Below the pieces are notes generated by a model that did not search any database, was not told the DNA's origin, and saw only the letters and a list, made by a program, of their open reading frames with translations. Positions 24,623-35,456 of a DNA stretch of 64,000 nt are shown here, piece by piece. A program made the translations under genes and the position numbers. Positions within the stretch are counted from its first letter, which is position 1; each line of letters starts with the position of its first letter. Source of the DNA: Cryptomeria japonica (lineage: Eukaryota; Streptophyta; Pinopsida; Cupressales; Cupressaceae); NCBI RefSeq assembly GCF_030272615.1, contig NC_081406.1, forward strand, positions 396,886,439 through 396,950,438, read 5' to 3'.

Positions 24623-24686
24623 ATCCGACCTCCCTCTGTAGTTTGGGTAAGATTGTTAATTGTCAGTAATAAACAATTAATGTCAT

Positions 24687-25050
24687 TGTTGGACATTGTT
24701 TCTACTAGGATATGTTGTTGTCATTGATGTCAACATAGTCCCATGATTTATTGCTCTGGTGGTTGCAAAATGGTTTATTGGGATCATGGTTTGGTATATG
24801 GAGTATTTCTGGTATCATTATATCTTTCTATGTAAGTTTCAGTGATCCAAGAGATTAATTAATCATATCATATGATCTGATTTATAGTTTGGTTCTTTTG
24901 ATCAGTGCTTTGCAGAGTTCGGTATTTCCTCTGGTATATTCCAGTGTGATCAGATTTTAAGTTACGATTTTGGGAGATTGTTTGGGATGTTCATGTGTAT
25001 CTTCATTTTAGATGGTTTGTGATCTGGTGCTCCGCATGTTATCTTTCCTC
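24687..25050 (+). repeat. Copia-1 3' LTR, first part
   Basis: Begins TGTTGGACATTGTTTC and aligns with 9542-9910 of the 5' LTR, up to ATCTTTCCTC, where a nested fragment interrupts it. The start base is confirmed by the adjacent TSD-like ATTGTT shared with 16634-16639. Confidence 0.87.
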
Positions 25051-26615
25051 TATTGTCTGCAGTATTGAAGACATATAGTATGGAAGAGATTGGGGAGAAG
25101 ATGTGAAGATGCAAAGATATCTTTGTATATTGCCATCAATGACAAAGGGGGAGATTGTTGGCATATGTGCAGAGTATGATGACATGATAGTTTTGTATGT
25201 TGTCATTGATGTCAATATGCTGAAGTATGAGTTGGTATATTGAAGTAAGTGATCTGGCAAGTGAACCGGTATGATGGTATAAATGAAGTGGTATGATGAA
25301 GTGTGAACTGGTATGATGGAATGAACCGGTATATGCAAAAAGTGAACTGGTATGTGAACTGGTATATGGAAAGTTTGTATCGAGGTTTTTGGTTGATGCA
25401 TTCCAAGTCTGTGTGATTCGACCAACGACATCCTGTGATGAGTTAGCATTGAAATGAAGATGAGATCGCGTTGCCACATCAGCCTTGTGCACATGAAGAA
25501 TCTTCTTGAGGATCTTGCATGAAGAAGATTGATTCTATCCACCTCAAGAATGTGAAAAATCTTAGTAAACGGTGGAGAGTGTGTGATGGGTTATCAGTTT
25601 CCAGAAGTGGTGAAGAATAGACGATGGAGAACGTCTTGAGATTTTTTCAAGACTATTTTACTCTATGTAGTGTGATTAAACGGTCAGGATTGGACCGACT
25701 CTATTGTTAACCTAGATGCTTAGGGTTTTAGGTTTTGGCTACCGACCTAATTGTTGTCTATAAGGTCGATGATGGTTTTCATTTGAAGTTGTTGGCAAAT
25801 GTTATGTGTGTATCCAAGTGAAGAGATACTTGATTCTTGCTAGACCAGAGAAGTGAGTAGATACCTGTAGAGTGTAATTGCAGATGTAAAGGAGCTGAAG
25901 TGGATCTGCCTTGGCATTAAGTGTTGTTATTAGATTAGTGTATTACTTGTTGACTTCTAACCATTTCAGCAGTTGGAAAATCCCTTTATCGGGTAGCTTT
26001 AATAGGATTTTTGTAAATCCTTTAACAAGGTGACTCAAAATCATTGAGTTCTTCAAATCCTCTTGTGAGGTAAACAGGGTTTTAACCTTTAATCAGGTAT
26101 TTAGCCATCCCTTAACCAGGTGATCCCTAGCAGGATCAGTTCCTAGTAGAACGTGTTGTAATGTCTTTAACCAGACTAGGCTCCTAACAGAGAAAACTTC
26201 AGAAGAGTTCAAGAACAACTTCTGGGTATTCATCCCCACCATGGTTTTTCCCAGTTGGGTTTCCATGTGAAAAATAAGTGTCATGTGTGATGCTTTTTCA
26301 TGTGATGTTTTAGTGTTTTTTGTTAAGAGGTAATGCATGTTGATTCAGTGGTCATTATATTTCTGATGTATTACTTGTTTAAGCATATGGGTGAAGTTGA
26401 GATGAGATGTTAGGTCTGAAGATGATCTAGATGAACCGATTTATGACTTTCATAGTCACTGTGTTTTACCGGTATTGCCTTGATTTAGATCGATGATGTT
26501 GTTTACCGGTTAGTGCAGTCTTTGCTGTTTAAGATGTTAAAGAATTTTTTGTTTATACTAATTCACCCTCCCTCTCAGTATCTGTTGAGTATTTACTGTT
26601 CATCATTATTCATCA
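25051..26615 (+). mobile_element. Nested Copia 3' fragment: purine tract plus one LTR
   Basis: It is flanked on both sides by TCCTC (25046-25050 and 26616-26620), which occurs only once in the 5' LTR, so it looks like a target duplication. The first 105 bases resemble the end of a Copia internal region and include the tract CAAAGGGGGAGA at about 25143-25154. An LTR then starts TGTTGGCATATG at 25156 and ends in ATCA at 26615, with ATTCACCCTCCCTCTCAGT near 26568. A motif GAACYGGTATG recurs about seven times at 25256-25370. The 5' LTR and nearly all of the internal region are missing. Confidence 0.7.
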
Positions 26616-27018
26616 TCCTCATGGCAGTTGCTATTGTTTGAGTGTTCTTGAGTTTTAGATATTGATCGATGAATATTTGATAAGTGGTGTTGGTGCAGTT
26701 GTTAGAGATGATTCTAACATACTTGCTGGTGTGTCTTAATTATTTCCTTTTTGTTTTGATGATCTACATTGATCGTTGTACATGGTTTTGGTGTTTTGTT
26801 TATCCGATGGTTTTCTTCATGATATGAGACCTATTTGGTGGTGTAGCGTGTTGCGGTTGATTTTGGAGTTGATTCCGTTTGTGTTGTGTATTTGAGAAAT
26901 TGATTTGGATCCATGTTATGTCATAATATTGGTCCAATGGTTAATTTTTGTATCGGATGATGAGATTTTGTAATTAGGTCTTTTTTGGGTTGAGCTGACC
27001 TTGTTGTCAAGGTTGATG

Positions 27019-27059
<41 letters not shown>

Positions 27060-27631
27060 TTATTCATGTAATTTGGTGTGTTGATTATGTGTGTGCATTA
27101 TCAAAGAATGGTAAAGGTGTGAACAAGTGAATACATCCTTCAACATTGTGATTGAGCAGAGATTGAAGTGTTGCAGAGCAGACAAATGTGCTTAACTGGA
27201 ACTGTCATCAGGCATTTGAAGATGCTATTCTTTCAGTTCATTTGATTCCATATTGTTGTCCAAATAGTTTGTAAGTCAGTGAGACTTCCTTGTAAGGTGG
27301 TGAACCTTTCCTGAGGGTTGTAGCCTTCTGGGTTATTGTATTTTGAGCAGTGAGCTCTAGGCAGTGAGTCTGAATGCATGTGCATTCCCCATTGTAATTA
27401 TCTTCACATACTACTATAGAGTATCATCTTATTATGGGTAGGTTCCCATCACGTTTTTTCCCTTAACCAATTTTTCCACATCAAAATCTTGGTGTTGTGT
27501 GTTGTGCTATCAATTTTATTATCTTCGTTGGTGCTGCAGTTAATTATATTTAAATTTAAGGTTAAGTTTGCTAATCTGGTTAAAATTGATTCATCCCCCC
27601 TCTCAATTTTCCTTCATTATTGTTGCAAACA
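26616..27631 (+). repeat. Copia-1 3' LTR, second part
   Basis: Resumes with TCCTCATGGCAGTTGC, matching 9905 onward in the 5' LTR, and ends TTGTTGCAAACA. It contains an (AT)n microsatellite at 27022-27057 where the 5' LTR has only a short TATATATA. The following bases belong to the interrupted PMD pseudogene. Confidence 0.87.
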
Positions 27632-29280
27632 ACACTCTGCTCTCGTGGAACTGTACCCTCATACAACATCCTATAGTAATGCATTTTATCACCTATCTCT
27701 ACCAACATGAGAGCTAAGTACGAAACACTGGCGTCTCTTATAGAATTTATGAACTCACACATGGATTCATTTGATATCTTAGCCTAGGTTACTACTATGT
27801 CTCAAGATTCTATCAGACTAGCTATCTCTGTTGTATATCCATCCCTCTTAGCTATGTATATCTATCTTTGTCTGTTGCCAACTATCTCTATAATCGAGCT
27901 ATCTCTAGATCTCACTCGGTCCTAAATTGGTCCCTCTTAGTCATGAAATGGACTCTCTCTATCTATAGGTCAGCTATTTGTTATTGTAGCTCTATGATGA
28001 AATATTGCTAACTCCTCACTGTGGCCCTATATGTCCCTATATCCTTGATCTAATATATTTCATCCCCAATAGATACAATTGTAATGGCTTGTCCTCTAGA
28101 TGATCAATCTGCATATGCACAGGACTCCTGACTCCCTCATATCCCTCATCCTCCTCATCGTCATCCTCCTCATCCTCCTCATTCTCATCCTCTTTATCCT
28201 TATCCTCATCCTCCTCATCCATCTCCTCCTCCCTCAGGAACTTTTGTTGTGATCTAGGAACCAAAACCTTTGGATCAATCAATGGTATCGGCTGATGCTA
28301 CGCAAACCATATATCATACTTGCATCTTTGACATCTAAATCCCAATCCCACTGTCTAGGTTGTAACTCCAAAAAAATTGAATAAGCTATGTGAGGTTGTA
28401 CTAGTCTATTCCACCATTTGACCTCTCTGTTCGACCGAGTGAAATATGTTGTACCTATGGGCATATCCTATTACTCAATGAACTATCATCTCACCCTCTC
28501 TAGTAGTTATAGATCTATCACTCTCTAGTGGTTCATCATCTACCCTATCAAGTACCTCTCCTATAGACAGTATGTTATATTCTCTTCATCCTCTAGCCAT
28601 CTGGGGCAATCTTTGTATGGTCTCTATATGAAATCTCTGAGTCTATCCAATTAATGATGCTAGTACAATGTGTATCCAAATGGACCTTGAGTTAGTGCCC
28701 CTCTGTAACAATATATATCTATAGTTATTTGGGAGTACTTGTCTATCTAGAATCTAGGTAAACACTGGAATGTTCTCAAATGCCCACACCTGGAGCAATG
28801 TCAATCCATAATTGAGTTTCTACCCACTTGTAGATTCATAATGATGTAACTAGAAATACAATATCCTGAGCATACATAATTCCCATGCGAATATTGTGCC
28901 ATTTGTATAGATGCACTCAAGAGATCTCCCCCATCCAATAGGAAACCCATGACTTCATCTTTCTGATGCCACTATCCCCGCTATCACCACTACAATAACA
29001 ATATATAATATCCCAAACTTTGTTGCCATAGTATCCCATAAGATCTCATAATCTACAACCATACATCCTCTACGATCATTGTTGCCTCACTAGTTGGGAG
29101 ACAAAAAGATGGTGTCTCTGAATGCGACCGCTCTGCTAGTGTGGTGATGAGTTCCATGTTTTCTCTGGTCTCAGGAATGTATGTGATATAACATAATCTG
29201 AGTGCTTGTAATTTATCCCTCTCCATAGTCCTCAACCGATATTGTATTTTTAGACAGTTCGGCCTACTCTCCCGAGTCAT
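27632..29280 (-). pseudogene. Plant-mobile-domain (PMD/MAIN-like) pseudogene, N-terminal and central part
   Basis: From ATG at 29280 the frame has the PMD N-terminal signature: MERDKLQALRLCYITYIPE, then LAERSHSETPSFCLPTSEA and TMIVEDVW. Broken frames continue the domain (VWAFENIPVF near 28770, WWNRLVQPHIAYSIF near 28400, LQPRQWDWDL). They lead to an acidic Glu/Asp run (about 28230-28140) and then IRDASVSYLALMLVEIG up to 27632. The PMD family occurs in host MAIN-type proteins and, commonly, inside plant transposons, so either origin is possible. There are many stops. The last exon-like part continues at 9541-9404, beyond Copia-1. Confidence 0.72.
28137..28237. repeat. TCC/TCA-rich microsatellite coding an acidic run
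   Basis: Imperfect CTCATCCTC repeats which, on the minus strand, encode an almost pure Glu/Asp stretch (EEDEDKDKEDENEEDEEDDD) inside the PMD pseudogene. Confidence 0.75.
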
Positions 29281-29416
29281 TAGAGGTTAGTGGTGCATCT
29301 GCATCCACAATGAGGAATCCACTTGTTATTCTTAGTGTTTATTCCAAACATCTGCATTTAATTTTTTTTAATGTAAACTAAGTGCATTTCTATGCTACCC
29401 CATCCCATTTAGGTCT

Positions 29417-29907
29417 TGTAAGAATTTGTTGAAAATAGCCAAGATTAAGAGCTCAATTAATAACATAATAGAAACAAAATATTTGATAAGAATAAACTGT
29501 ATTCTAATAAATATGCAAAATATTGATCAACTGGATCATTTAGAATTACATACAATGTAGATGAGCCTACTTATAAAGGCAAGGCTAAGAGACAAGAGAG
29601 CACACAATGATGACATGTGGCTCATTGAGATGCAAGAGTAGGTAGGGGTAGGTAGGAGAAATAGTAAAATATTCCACATGAGGTGGATCACCCACCGAAG
29701 GTGGAATTATCACTCCACAATAGGTGGATATGATAAAGTAATAACAATATCACACCATAAAAGTTAGGAATTCTTCTATATACACACTCTCAATGTATGC
29801 ACATCTCCTTAAGTGTCTCATATGAAAACTACTATGTTATGCATGTACCTAAGTAAACTTAAGTAGTGTGTAATTATATCGAAGATGAATAATTAATTAC
29901 ACCAACA
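29417..29907 (-). repeat. Older copy: 3' LTR (left)
   Basis: TGTAAGAATTTG to ACACCAACA in plus-strand reading. It aligns over its length with 38229-38721 and, less closely, with both LTRs of the young copy. The TATA-like segment and the CCAC/GTGG block at 29669-29733 are kept. Just inside, C7 at 29908-29914 reads on the minus strand as the polypurine tract AAGGGGGGG. Confidence 0.9.
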
Positions 29908-29914
29908 CCCCCCC

Positions 29915-30199
29915 TTACGTGCAACTTATGGGAATGCACATAAGTGTACAATGCACCTAAGCTATACAAGATGGGTCTTGACTACATGACCATGTTAGGT
30001 ACCCATGTACAAATGCAAATGAAATCTCCCATAAAGTGGGGAAAGAGAGAAAAACTCAATGGGAAAAAACCTCCCCCATAAAAAAAAGAGAGATGAAAAC
30101 TATATACAAAGGAACTCTTAAAGAAGCATGAGAAGGACAAAACCCCATGTGAGGAAAAATTCCCCCCATATGAGAGAAGAAGAGAGACCAAGTAGCCCC
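29915..30199 (-). other. Older copy: 3' untranslated region
   Basis: Lies between the end of the C-terminal region and the purine tract. It contains several GGGGGAGG-like purine blocks in minus-strand reading. No domain. Confidence 0.5.
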
Positions 30200-31313
30200 C
30201 CCTCAATGTAGAATCTGCACCAACGGTAGAAGCTCAAAGATTAATGAAGAAAATGCTCCATGAATGTTGAACAATGTTCCTCTCCTTGGGAAGAAACAAA
30301 ACCAAAGGTGTATCCATGAACTCTCCCCAATCATGAAGGGAAGATGTAGTAAAAAAAACTCATGATGAATGAAGTCTTTGAAAAATGCTCAAGTGTCCCC
30401 ATGTTGATGCTAAAAGTTACCCCCTCCAAAGGTGGTGTATTGATCCACACTATAGAAAAAAGGCACTCCAAGATCTAGTGGAGATGAATGTAGAACAATA
30501 TCCAAAGACTCACATGTCTCCTCTAAGGATAAAGAGACCTCCTCCAAATGTTGTGCATAAGTATCCACAATCATATCATCCTTGAAAAAATGATCATGTA
30601 GAGAATGAACAAGAGGGTTAGAGTGTTCCCTCGTAACAATCAAAGAAGGATCATCTTCATCAAAGAAAAGATGAATGTCATCAATGATGTATCCCAAATC
30701 TGCAATGTAGGACTCCACAAACAAACCTGCAATGTCTATCAAGTAGTCATTCAAATGAACTAAAGCTGGTAGACAAGGAATATCCCACTACACTGAATCA
30801 CAAGAAGGAAAAACTATCGTAACATCTGCATCATCGAGTGCAATAGGTGGTGTGATATCAAAAGGAGGAGATGAAATGAAAGGCTCAAGAATGGGGTCAC
30901 ATGTGAGAATACCCAAGTTCAAGTACCCAAAGTTCTCCTCAAAATTTGAATCATCATGTGAAGAATCAAAATCATCAATAGGAACAAAATGTGAAAAGGA
31001 GTACAAGCCAAATGCATGTTCAACCACCCTAGTCGCAATGATAGCACTAGTCTCCAAGTCTGTAATGATAACTGAATCAGTTGTGAACTCCACAATTTTC
31101 CTTGTTTCCCCATGTGTGATCTGATAGATGGAAATAAGATTATTTTTCAAATGGGGTACACACAACACATCATTGAAGGAGTTATCCCCAATGATAATAT
31201 ATCCTTTCCCAATCACATCCATGTATGTATGATTGTCCATCAAAATCTATGGCATGGTGCAAGGCTCAAATGAAGAAAACATAGACTACAAAGATGCCAT
31301 ATGATGAGAAGCC
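30200..31313 (-). pseudogene. Older copy: protease C-half and acidic C-terminal domain
   Basis: Entering from 31313 the frame starts in ASHHMAS of the protease, then has NHTYMDVIGKG, GDNSFNDVLCVPHL and NNLISIYQITHG. The acidic region follows: SFDIAG-type sequence read as YLIDIAGLFVESYIADLG, IIDDIHLFFDEDDPS and MIVDTYAQHLEEVSLSLEE (30754-30410). Over about 97 residues this last part matches the young copy at roughly four residues in five. Frameshifts separate the pieces. After about 30410 similarity to the young C-terminus continues at the DNA level to about 30200. Confidence 0.82.
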
Positions 31314-32035
31314 TGTAATGCCCCGCCAGGAACCCCAAAGGAAAACCACATCTAAGGGTGATTTTTTTTTTTTTTTAAAGTATAAATAACATTAAGTGCA
31401 TTAATTACTACAATAGCACCATAATAACACAAGTGAAAGACTTACACCGGGATTCCCTAAGGGTTACCAACAAAGAATAAAACCAAAAGTTAAATTCTAC
31501 AATTACGATTAATCCAATTAACCATAAATTACTCAAAGAACATAATAAGCCATATGCAATAACAAATTATACCATTTAAAGATTGAAAGGATACAATATA
31601 ATTTCTCTTCAATAAATCATAAACACAAATCATATAGAAAGCTAAGAGATAACATCCAAAACTTAGGATTAGATTGATATTCCAATACATGGCTCTCAAT
31701 GAAACATATAAGTTACAACTTAACCAAATTACAAGGTTACATAAATTCATTGATACAATTGACCACATAGGTCTCCAAATAAAATAATCTCCAAACATGA
31801 GATAGAGCATGAGTCACGAACCATGGGAAAACCTGCGAAGCCAATCCTCGCATGAGGGTACGAATAAGAACATCCGATGGGTAGTGGCACTACCACCCGA
31901 CCATGTAATTCCTAAAATGGAATCACCTCACTGTGCTAGGAGATAGCAAAGGATCCTCAAGCAAGCATAAGCATGACATGGTCGACAAAGAAATATGATT
32001 CCATGATAGTACAATATGACTCCACAATATTCCAG

Positions 32036-32112
32036 GTGACTCAGCATCACAATACTCAAGTGACTCGACATCACAATACACAAGTGACTCGGCATCACAA
32101 TACACAAGTGAC
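32036..32112. repeat. 24-bp tandem repeat, three copies
   Basis: Unit GTGACTCRRCATCACAATAC plus WCAA, with starts at 32036, 32060, 32084 and a partial fourth at 32108. It lies within the 4.1-kb insertion. Confidence 0.85.
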
Positions 32113-33027
32113 CCTAAAGAGAGAGTGTCATCGCATAGATTATGATGGTTACCTTGGTAGGCCTCCATAGGTCTCGACCCCATCCTGGGTTATCTTGGTA
32201 ACCTTTCCTGAACCTCCGGGTCCAACTAAGTCTCATACAAACCCTAACAACCCTTCATGATGACAAGGTGGTTGGTTTTCCATTCTAGGCCTTCCCACTA
32301 CATCTTGAGCCCATACGAGCACTCAACCATGCACGAGGTACAATATCTTTTATAATGTTATAAACTACCCATTTCCTAATCAATTTATTAGATTATCACT
32401 TATTAATTGACTCTTGAGGGGTTGTCCTGCCATCCACTTTGGGCGTGACCTCCACTCAAAAGCCACTCTCTCAAAGGACACTAAACAAACATGGTCACTC
32501 CATGAGGACCCTATGGTGAAGCGGACAACCATAACACCACTATCCAAATACAAGTGGTCAAAAAAAGGACATACTAACTCTTGGTTAACCATAAGGAAAG
32601 ACACTACATGGTTAAGACAACGAGGTCATCATACATCACTTGATCAAAGATATAAAATATGCCATAATAGGATGACTGAATCAAAGATGAGAAATAACCA
32701 CAAATAATACTCTTTGCAAGAAAAGCTAATTTCACTAAGTCCGCACTCAGACAATCTTTGAGAAAATCATCATCATAAACACTTGCAAATTCATTGATTG
32801 AAAATTCAATAAAAACACCCTTCATTTAATGCATCATTAAGAAATGTCATTCATTTCTATATAATTTCCAAATTCAACACTCCAACATGAATAAAATCCA
32901 TATAAAATATTTCACCGAATAAAAATATGAGTAAAAATAAACATATAATCAATTTCCAAAAGCACATCCAAATTTATCAATTTGAATAATCTAACCAAGC
33001 GTTGATAAAAATAAATCCATATTTACA

Positions 33028-33037
33028 CATATATATA

Positions 33038-33113
<76 letters not shown>

Positions 33114-33124
33114 AATAAATATAT

Positions 33125-33175
<51 letters not shown>

Positions 33176-33205
33176 AATAAATATATATATATATATATAT
33201 ATACA
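33028..33205. repeat. (AT)n microsatellite
   Basis: About 175 bases of AT dinucleotides interrupted at intervals by an extra A (ATAAATAT), inside the 4.1-kb insertion. The Ile/Tyr-only frames here are an effect of the repeat. Confidence 0.95.
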
Positions 33206-33374
33206 CAAATAGTAATAACTTTAATAAACTAAGATTTAAGCTAACATATAAAATTTAACGTTAAACTAACATTTAAATTTCACATTAAGCTTAACATTAA
33301 ACTTCATCACAATTTAATAAAATAGCGGCACATTTTAAATGAACCCACGGGAGACGGAAAAGGTTGAGGTGGGA

Positions 33375-33590
33375 AAAGCCCTACCCGTGGTAGTGTTGTT
33401 GCCGGAGGCAACAGGCACTACCCGCCGGTAGTGCTACTATTGCCAGTAGCAGGCACTACCGTTGGTAGTGCTGCTACTGACCGGTAGCAGTCCTACCGTC
33501 TGGTAGCGCTGCTACCGCATAGCAGCCCTACCAACTGGTAGCGCTGCTACCATGTAGCATGACACTACCGTCCCACATGGTGGGATTAGC
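33375..33590. repeat. GC-rich cluster of GGTAGYGCTGCTACC-type inverted repeats
   Basis: GGTAGTG/CACTACC and GGTAGC/GCTACC units alternate at least twelve times in about 215 bases, with near-palindromes such as GGTAGCGCTGCTACC. A further GGGTAGTGGCACTACCACCC hairpin occurs at about 31880-31899 in the same insertion. The contrast with the AT-rich surroundings is strong. Confidence 0.8.
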
Positions 33591-35456
33591 CTACTACGTG
33601 GGTGAGGTTAGATTAATTTAATAATAAAACATCAATTTCTTATTTCTTCCAAAACAATTTAATATAAAATCAATTTATCCCCTGTTCATTTCACGGGGGC
33701 ACATACACAATGCCAAAATCCAAAGTATGAATGGATTATTTTCAATAAGGATAAATTTTCAAATTAATAACACACAAGATCCCCTATCATAAAGATTTTG
33801 GGCAACAATAGAGGAATTAAAAAGATAGGAGAAGGATTATGATAAATTTCTTCACTTCCATTACACAGGAAGAATTCCTTGCATCTTGCAAGAGGCAAAT
33901 AACCAATTTTTGCCAACATAAGCCCCAAATCTTGGGAAAATAGATTCTAGAAAACACACAAAAAACTAAATCTATTCCTTCCTATTCCAAATAGAAGAGA
34001 TAATTCAAGAACTTGATTTTGCAAGAATAAATAACATACAACAAATGGAAAGATGAATCATTTCTTTTCTACATACACCCATTTGATATGAATTCAACAA
34101 AATCATCAATAACAAACACTCTTTCTTTCATTCCAATCATTCAACAAGAATTTACAATGAGATTTACATTTTTCCAACACATAGGAAGAAACTAAAACAT
34201 TCAAAATTAAATTGCAAAAAAAAAAAAGAGATTATCCAACCTTCAAACAAACCAGGAAGGAAAATGGATGGAATAATCTCAATCTTGCAAATCAAAACCA
34301 ACTCCAACTCCTCTTCCAAAATGGTTTTCCAAATTTCTCCTTCCAAAATTTTGCCTCCTTTCTTCCCGTGAACTCTCAGGAATATATGGGAAAAATCCAT
34401 TTCAACCTAAACTTTCTAGGTGAAAAGTTTTTCTAACCAATCAGATTAAATTATTTTAAAAAGTAAAAACAATCAAATTTACCTCTTTTTCCATAAACAA
34501 TTCTTTTCCAATAAAATAAAATACAAAAGTCAAATGGAAAGGTAAAAGGAAAAATCTTTTATTTTTATTTCATTTTCTATTTCCATAATACTTTCTTCAA
34601 CACAAGCATTCGAAATTAAATGGCAAGGCAAATACTTATTTCTTTTCACAATATATTAATAATACAACTTAACACAATAAAATAAGCCAATCACCATTTA
34701 ATTCTAGCAACTTATTAATTTAATTAAATCAATCACTCTAGGCATATCAAAAACTAATTATGCCAACACAAAAATAGCATCATTCACTCAATTAAATGAC
34801 TATTCAAATAATCGGAAGCATGCAAAATGAGGAATGCTCAAACGACGACTCACAAGACGAAAACACTAAAGCAGTCTGACTTGCATATCATTCAAATGGA
34901 AAAGATGACCGATTGACAACACTCACATGAGTGTAACTGTGGGTTGAGCTAGGGTCTAACAACTATCTCCTCTACTCCCATCAGACATATAAGGAACACT
35001 CAGACCTATGAAATCAAGTGGAGTCGATACCCCGTACCTACCTGATACTTGTACCTGCAATGTCCTGCACCAAAGAACCACACGTGCATATAGGCAAATA
35101 TATAAACAGACATGACATGCACACCAATGAAGGAGAATCATGACGTTCCCTATCTCATCGGAGTGAGTGAAGGAAAATCATCCCCTCGCATCCCATACAC
35201 TTGCAAACACGCAATATATAAATAACGCATCGCACATATAAGATAAAAGTGTCAGTCCATGATAATGATCCATAAAAATAACATTAATCATAAGCACTAA
35301 GATACTGCATGAAAAAATACACCACAAATTTGGATAAACCATGAAATAACATTGCATAAAGTCTGAATCAATATATAATAATGTTCCACTGAATAGTCAA
35401 CTGAAGTCAAAAATAGATAGAAAAAGAGTCTGATCGAGGAGGGGTACTACAAATCC

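Larger units (their letters stand above)
16640..24684 (-). mobile_element. Nearly full-length L1-type LINE with RNase H and an extra ORF
   Basis: On the minus strand: ORF1 (DUF4283 plus zinc knuckle), ORF2 (endonuclease, reverse transcriptase, zf-RVT, RNase H) and a third reading frame. It lies exactly where the Copia-1 3' LTR should begin: after the purine tract come only ATTGTT (16634-16639), then the LINE, then ATTGTT again (24685-24690), with the LTR continuing GGACATTG. I take ATTGTT as the 6-bp target duplication. No clear poly(A) (plus-strand T run) is present at the 3' end near 16640. All ORFs have stops or frameshifts. Confidence 0.85.
9542..27631 (+). mobile_element. Copia-1: full-length Copia LTR retrotransposon with three nested insertions
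   Basis: The order is 5' LTR (9542-10893), initiator tRNA-Met primer site, gag, protease, integrase, reverse transcriptase, RNase H, purine tract, and 3' LTR (starting 16636, resuming 24687-25050 and 26616-27631). This is the Ty1/Copia order, with integrase before RT. Without insertions the element is about 7.2 kb. Nested inside are a solo LTR (13102-14330), a LINE (16640-24684) and an LTR-bearing fragment (25051-26615). Its flanks show only a weak duplication: GCTCT before 9542, and ACACTCT after the 3' end. All coding parts carry stops, so the copy is dead. Confidence 0.88.
31314..35451 (+). mobile_element. 4.1-kb TG...CA insertion: solo long LTR (Gypsy-like) or LARD-type element
   Basis: Ends are TGTAATGCCCC and GGGGTACTACA, an imperfect terminal inverted repeat. 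Flanks are AAGCC (31309-31313) and AATCC (35452-35456). Comparison with the uninterrupted sequence near 43510 shows the insertion point and supports a 5-bp target duplication with one change. It interrupts the older Copia copy between DSG and ASHHM of the protease. No coding domain is seen on either strand, and no internal pair of direct repeats was found by eye, so a solo LTR is preferred. The strand is arbitrary. Confidence 0.75.

Noticed and set aside
24650-24657. AGATTGTT as an 8-bp LINE target duplication with 16632-16639
   Set aside because: It matches exactly, but the LTR does not resume directly after it; 33 further bases intervene. ATTGTT at 24685-24690 is followed at once by LTR sequence and is preferred.
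28037-28282. Stand-alone acidic protein gene
   Set aside because: The Glu/Asp run is a microsatellite expansion inside the PMD pseudogene frame.
32991-33208. Ile/Tyr-repeat frames
   Set aside because: Pure translation of the (AT)n microsatellite.
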